Shown here: piece by piece, positions 7,344 through 9,553 of the stretch
Layout: the number at the start of each line of letters is the position of its first letter
How positions within the stretch are numbered: position 1 is the stretch's first letter
Assembly: GCA_030698645.1 (NCBI GenBank)
Contig: JAUYMV010000671.1
Location: forward strand, 1 to 9,553
Source: Mesorhizobium sp.
GTDB taxonomy: Bacteria > Pseudomonadota > Alphaproteobacteria > Rhizobiales > Rhizobiaceae
DNA: 9,553 bases
Reading direction: 5' to 3'
Notes under the pieces: generated by a model
What the model saw: only the letters and a program-made list of their open reading frames with translations
The model's database searches: none
Told to the model about the DNA's origin: nothing
Made by a program: the position numbers and the translations under genes

Positions 7344-8486
7344 TTAACATCCGAACACATCGTTCCAGACGACAAACGCCATGAATAACAGCACCATCAA
7401 CATGCCGGTCCGGTAGACCGCGTCCATGACGCGTTCCGGGACCGGCCGGCGAATGACGGCCTCGATGGCGTAGAAGACGAGGTGGCCGCCGTCGAGCGGA
7501 GGAATCGGCAGAAGGTTCAGGAACCCGATACCGACCGACAGCAGCGCCACCAGCTGCACCAGCCACAGAAAGCCAAGCTGGGCGGCCTGACCGGACATCT
7601 TTGCGATCTTCACGGGGCCGCCGAGCTGGCATTTGTCCTCGCGTCCGAAGGCGAAGCGTTTCAGGAACTGACCGGTGCGGCTGATGATCGAGCCGGTCTC
7701 GCTGACCGCCTCGCCGATCGCCTCGATCGGCCCGTATTGGATGATGCGCGGCTGGCCGTATTGCTCGTTGTTGATGACGCCGATGACGCCGACCTTGACC
7801 TTGTTGCCGAGCGCATCGGTCTGCTCGACGAGCGTCGGCGTCGCGGTCAGCTCGATCTCCTTGCCGTCGCGCAGCATGACGAAGGTGAGCGAATCGTCGG
7901 TGCGGCCCGAAACGTAGCGCTGCACGTCGCCGAAGGTTTCGACGCGGTTGCCGTCGACCATGACGAATCGGTCGCCGGGCTTGAAGCCGGCGGCTTCCGC
8001 CGCGCTGCCCGGCACCAGTTCGGCCACCATCGGCTCGGACACGGGGCGGCCGTAGCTGGCGAAAAGCACCGCGAAGACGACGATGGTCAGCAGGAAGTTG
8101 AACAGCGGGCCGGCGACGACCGTCAGCGCGCGCTTCCATACCGGCTGGGTGTGGAAGGCGACCTTGCGCTCGGCGTCGGTCAGCGCCTCGAGATCCTCGG
8201 CGTCCGGGGCGGCGCTCGTGGCGCTCATGTCGCCGACGAACTTGACGTAGCCGCCGAGCGGGATGGCCGACAGCTTCCAGCGCGTGCCGTGGCGGTCGTC
8301 GAAGCCGAAGAGCTCCGGCCCGAAGCCGATCGAGAAGGCCTTGACCCCGATGCCGCACCAGCGCCCGACGAGGTAGTGGCCCATCTCGTGAACGAAAACC
8401 ACTATGGTCAGCACAAACAAAAACGGCACCAGCGTGCCGAGAATCAGCCCGTCGAATCCGACGATCGAATTGAGAATGTCGCCCAA
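7344..8486 (-). CDS. rseP: RIP metalloprotease RseP (site-2 protease, MmpA-like)
   Basis: This is an M50-family intramembrane zinc metalloprotease that cuts transmembrane segments of regulatory proteins such as anti-sigma factors and clears signal-peptide remnants. The 380-residue product has HEMGH (33-37) in the first membrane helix, supplying the HExxH zinc site, and NLLPIPPLDGGH (324-335), whose Asp332 is the third ligand. A PRO-like region KLSAIPLGGYVKF (71-83) and a single PDZ domain (about 150-215) follow. E. coli RseP has two PDZ domains; one is usual in alphaproteobacteria such as Caulobacter MmpA. About four membrane segments are visible (16-36, 120-143, 305-327, 358-374). Translation appears to start at TTG (8486-8484), because AAGGGA (8493-8498) lies 6 nt upstream and no in-frame ATG fits the family N-terminus. 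Confidence 0.95.
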   Translation of the reverse strand: MGDILNSIVGFDGLILGTLVPFLFVLTIVVFVHEMGHYLVGRWCGIGVKAFSIGFGPELFGFDDRHGTRWKLSAIPLGGYVKFVGDMSATSAAPDAEDLEALTDAERKVAFHTQPVWKRALTVVAGPLFNFLLTIVVFAVLFASYGRPVSEPMVAELVPGSAAEAAGFKPGDRFVMVDGNRVETFGDVQRYVSGRTDDSLTFVMLRDGKEIELTATPTLVEQTDALGNKVKVGVIGVINNEQYGQPRIIQYGPIEAIGEAVSETGSIISRTGQFLKRFAFGREDKCQLGGPVKIAKMSGQAAQLGFLWLVQLVALLSVGIGFLNLLPIPPLDGGHLVFYAIEAVIRRPVPERVMDAVYRTGMLMVLLFMAFVVWNDVFGC

Positions 8487-8570
8487 CGGGTATCCCTTGA
8501 GACATGCACGGCAGATGCGCCGAGACTGTGCGTTTTCAAACCCGGCGATTCCGTGGCGGAACCGCCGTGC
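8487..8570 (-). other. Gap between cdsA and rseP
   Basis: This 84-bp gap holds the rseP ribosome binding site and an inverted pair, GCACGGC (8564-8570) and GCCGTGC (8506-8512 on the - strand), that could close a long loop just upstream of that site. I see no gene and no convincing promoter. In some alphaproteobacteria dxr sits here; it is absent. Confidence 0.4.
8493..8498 (-). promoter_or_regulatory. Ribosome binding site selecting the TTG start of rseP
   Basis: AAGGGA stands 6 nt before TTG at 8486. The nearby ATG at 8505 is in another frame, so this site decides the start. Confidence 0.75.
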
Positions 8571-9386
8571 TCAAAGCGGAAAGAGACCGCGCGCCGGAAA
8601 GTCGGGCCCGGCCATGAGACTGCCCGCGAGATACAGGGCAATGGCGGCGGCGACAAGCCCGTCGACCCGGTCCATGACGCCGCCATGGCCGGGAATGATG
8701 CTGCCGGAATCCTTGGCGCCGTGCCGGCGCTTGAAGGCCGATTCGAACAGATCGCCGATCTGGGAAACGGCCGACAGGGGGAGCGCGAGGGCTGCCATGA
8801 GCAGCGGAGCCGAATGTCCCGCGGCGAGCGCCACCGCGAAACCGGCTAGGACAGCGGCGGCCGTCCCGCCGACCGCGCCGCTCCACGTCTTGCCGGGCGA
8901 GATCGACGGCGCGAGCTTCGGGCCGCCGATGGCGCGCCCGGTGAAGTAGGCAAGGATGTCGGTCGCCCAGACGACGGCAAAGAGATAGATCACCGCGACA
9001 AAGCCGGCGGCGTCATGGTCGCGCAGGAATGCCAGCGCGATTGCCGGAAAGGCCGCGTAGGCAAGGCCGACCGCGCCCTCGCCCCCCTGCCCCATCTGAC
9101 GGCCGGCAACCGCCGCCATCACCGTGGCGCCGACGGCCAGAATCAGCACGGTCGCGGCGGATGCGCCAAGCATCAGGGCGGCAAGCACGATGCCGAGCAG
9201 CGCCCAGCAGCCGATGAACCAGCGCCGGTCGCCGCGCATGCCCGACAGCGTCGACCATTCGTGGAAGACCAGCGCGCCGATCAGCACGGCGAGCGCCCGG
9301 AACGGCCAGCCGCCATACCAGGTCAGCGACAGCACGAGGGCCGCCAGGACTACGCCCGAAACGGTCCGGAGCTGAAGATTGCTCAT
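8571..9386 (-). CDS. cdsA: Phosphatidate cytidylyltransferase (CDP-diacylglycerol synthase)
   Basis: CdsA uses CTP and phosphatidic acid to make CDP-diacylglycerol, the precursor of all bacterial phospholipids, in the inner membrane. The 271-residue product is mostly hydrophobic with about seven or eight membrane helices. It carries the full family signature near the C-terminus, starting at SAFKRRHGAKDSG and ending PGHGGVMDRVD (residues 216-242). Upstream are ATDILAYFTGR (141-151), SPGKTWSG (163-170) and QIGDLFES (209-216), with metal- and substrate-binding acids. I chose the ATG at 9386 (MSNLQLR) because it fits the family N-terminus. An in-frame ATG at 9443 would add 19 residues and overlap uppS by 17 bp; that extension has poor third-position GC. 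Neither start has a strong ribosome binding site. rseP begins 84 bp downstream. Confidence 0.94.
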   Translation of the reverse strand: MSNLQLRTVSGVVLAALVLSLTWYGGWPFRALAVLIGALVFHEWSTLSGMRGDRRWFIGCWALLGIVLAALMLGASAATVLILAVGATVMAAVAGRQMGQGGEGAVGLAYAAFPAIALAFLRDHDAAGFVAVIYLFAVVWATDILAYFTGRAIGGPKLAPSISPGKTWSGAVGGTAAAVLAGFAVALAAGHSAPLLMAALALPLSAVSQIGDLFESAFKRRHGAKDSGSIIPGHGGVMDRVDGLVAAAIALYLAGSLMAGPDFPARGLFPL

Positions 9387-9426
9387 CGCGGCACGAAGTG
9401 CACGAGGCGCAAATGCCGCAGGCCGC

Positions 9427-9553
9427 TCATGACGCGACACCATGTTCCGCCACGCCGCCGAAACGGCGATCGCGCGCGGCGAACGCGGCGATCGATTCGG
9501 CCATGTGCGTCATGCTGAAATCAGGCCAGTAGCAGGACAGGAAGACAAACTCG
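9427..9553 (-). CDS. uppS: Isoprenyl transferase (undecaprenyl diphosphate synthase), C-terminal end (partial)
   Basis: These are the last 42 codons of a cis-prenyltransferase that builds undecaprenyl diphosphate, the lipid carrier for peptidoglycan and O-antigen. The gene enters from the right edge; the stop is TGA at 9429-9427. The visible part reads EFVFLSYWPDF, then ARDRRFGG, matching the family's C-terminal E-L-x-F...WPDF and R-x-R-R-F-G-G motifs. The leading Glu corresponds to the Mg-binding Glu213 region of the E. coli enzyme. A short tail (VAEHGVAS) follows. The downstream neighbour cdsA gives the usual frr-uppS-cdsA order, though frr itself is outside the window. Confidence 0.93.
   Translation of the reverse strand, partial: EFVFLSCYWPDFSMTHMAESIAAFAARDRRFGGVAEHGVAS

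Noticed and set aside
7132..8505. Open frame of 457 codons on the - strand, overlapping rseP in another frame
   Set aside because: It starts from an ATG just upstream of the rseP TTG and is Arg/His-rich. RseP in the alternative frame has all catalytic motifs. Only its last 20 codons are kept, as a possible bamA leader.
8500..8545. Promoter in the cdsA-rseP gap (TTGAAA followed 17 bp later by ATCTGC)
   Set aside because: The -10 box is poor and the gene is likely co-transcribed with cdsA.
7482..8849. Open frame of 455 codons on the + strand across rseP and part of cdsA
   Set aside because: It spans two real genes and their gap on the other strand. The product is low-complexity, with no membrane or domain pattern.
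1..9553. An undescribed system, mobile element or defence island
   Set aside because: All genes are core envelope or central metabolism genes in a conserved order, with even GC and no transposase, integrase, tRNA or direct repeats at borders.

Overview
The window is a high-GC chromosomal segment from an alphaproteobacterium, most likely a Hyphomicrobiales (Rhizobiales) member near the Mesorhizobium/Brucella side. Three things support this: the gene order uppS-cdsA-rseP-bamA-lpxD-fabZ-lpxA-lpxI-lpxB next to gltA, the use of LpxI rather than LpxH, and a short RseP with one PDZ domain. The assignment rests on recalled gene order and protein motifs, not on a database search.

Layout from left to right: the 3' end of gltA (citrate synthase) lies on the + strand and ends at 203. 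Everything else is on the - strand and is read from right to left. In order of transcription these are the end of uppS (9553-9427), cdsA (to 8571), rseP (8486-7344), a 208-bp non-coding stretch with a candidate promoter, bamA (7135-4754), lpxD (4701-3640), fabZ (3647-3168), lpxA (3171-2329), lpxI (2342-1458) and lpxB (1458-283). gltA and lpxB converge on a 79-bp gap. A long imperfect inverted repeat made of 7-bp units spans this gap and runs into the coding end of lpxB.

The genes form one envelope-building programme. UppS makes the undecaprenyl carrier, CdsA makes CDP-diacylglycerol for phospholipids, and RseP is a site-2 intramembrane protease. BamA inserts outer-membrane proteins. LpxA, LpxD, LpxI and LpxB perform four steps of lipid A synthesis. 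FabZ competes with LpxA and LpxD for 3-hydroxyacyl-ACP and so sits at the branch between phospholipid and lipid A. From lpxD to lpxB the genes overlap by 1 to 14 bp, which points to one polycistronic, translationally coupled message. LpxC and LpxK are not in the window.

I see no mobile element, CRISPR array, defence gene, tRNA or rRNA, and no sign of a new multi-gene system. The points worth a second look are small and regulatory: the heptad inverted repeat at the gltA/lpxB junction, a perfect hairpin touching the lpxD ribosome binding site, a TTG start for rseP, and a possible 20-residue leader ORF whose stop overlaps the bamA start codon.
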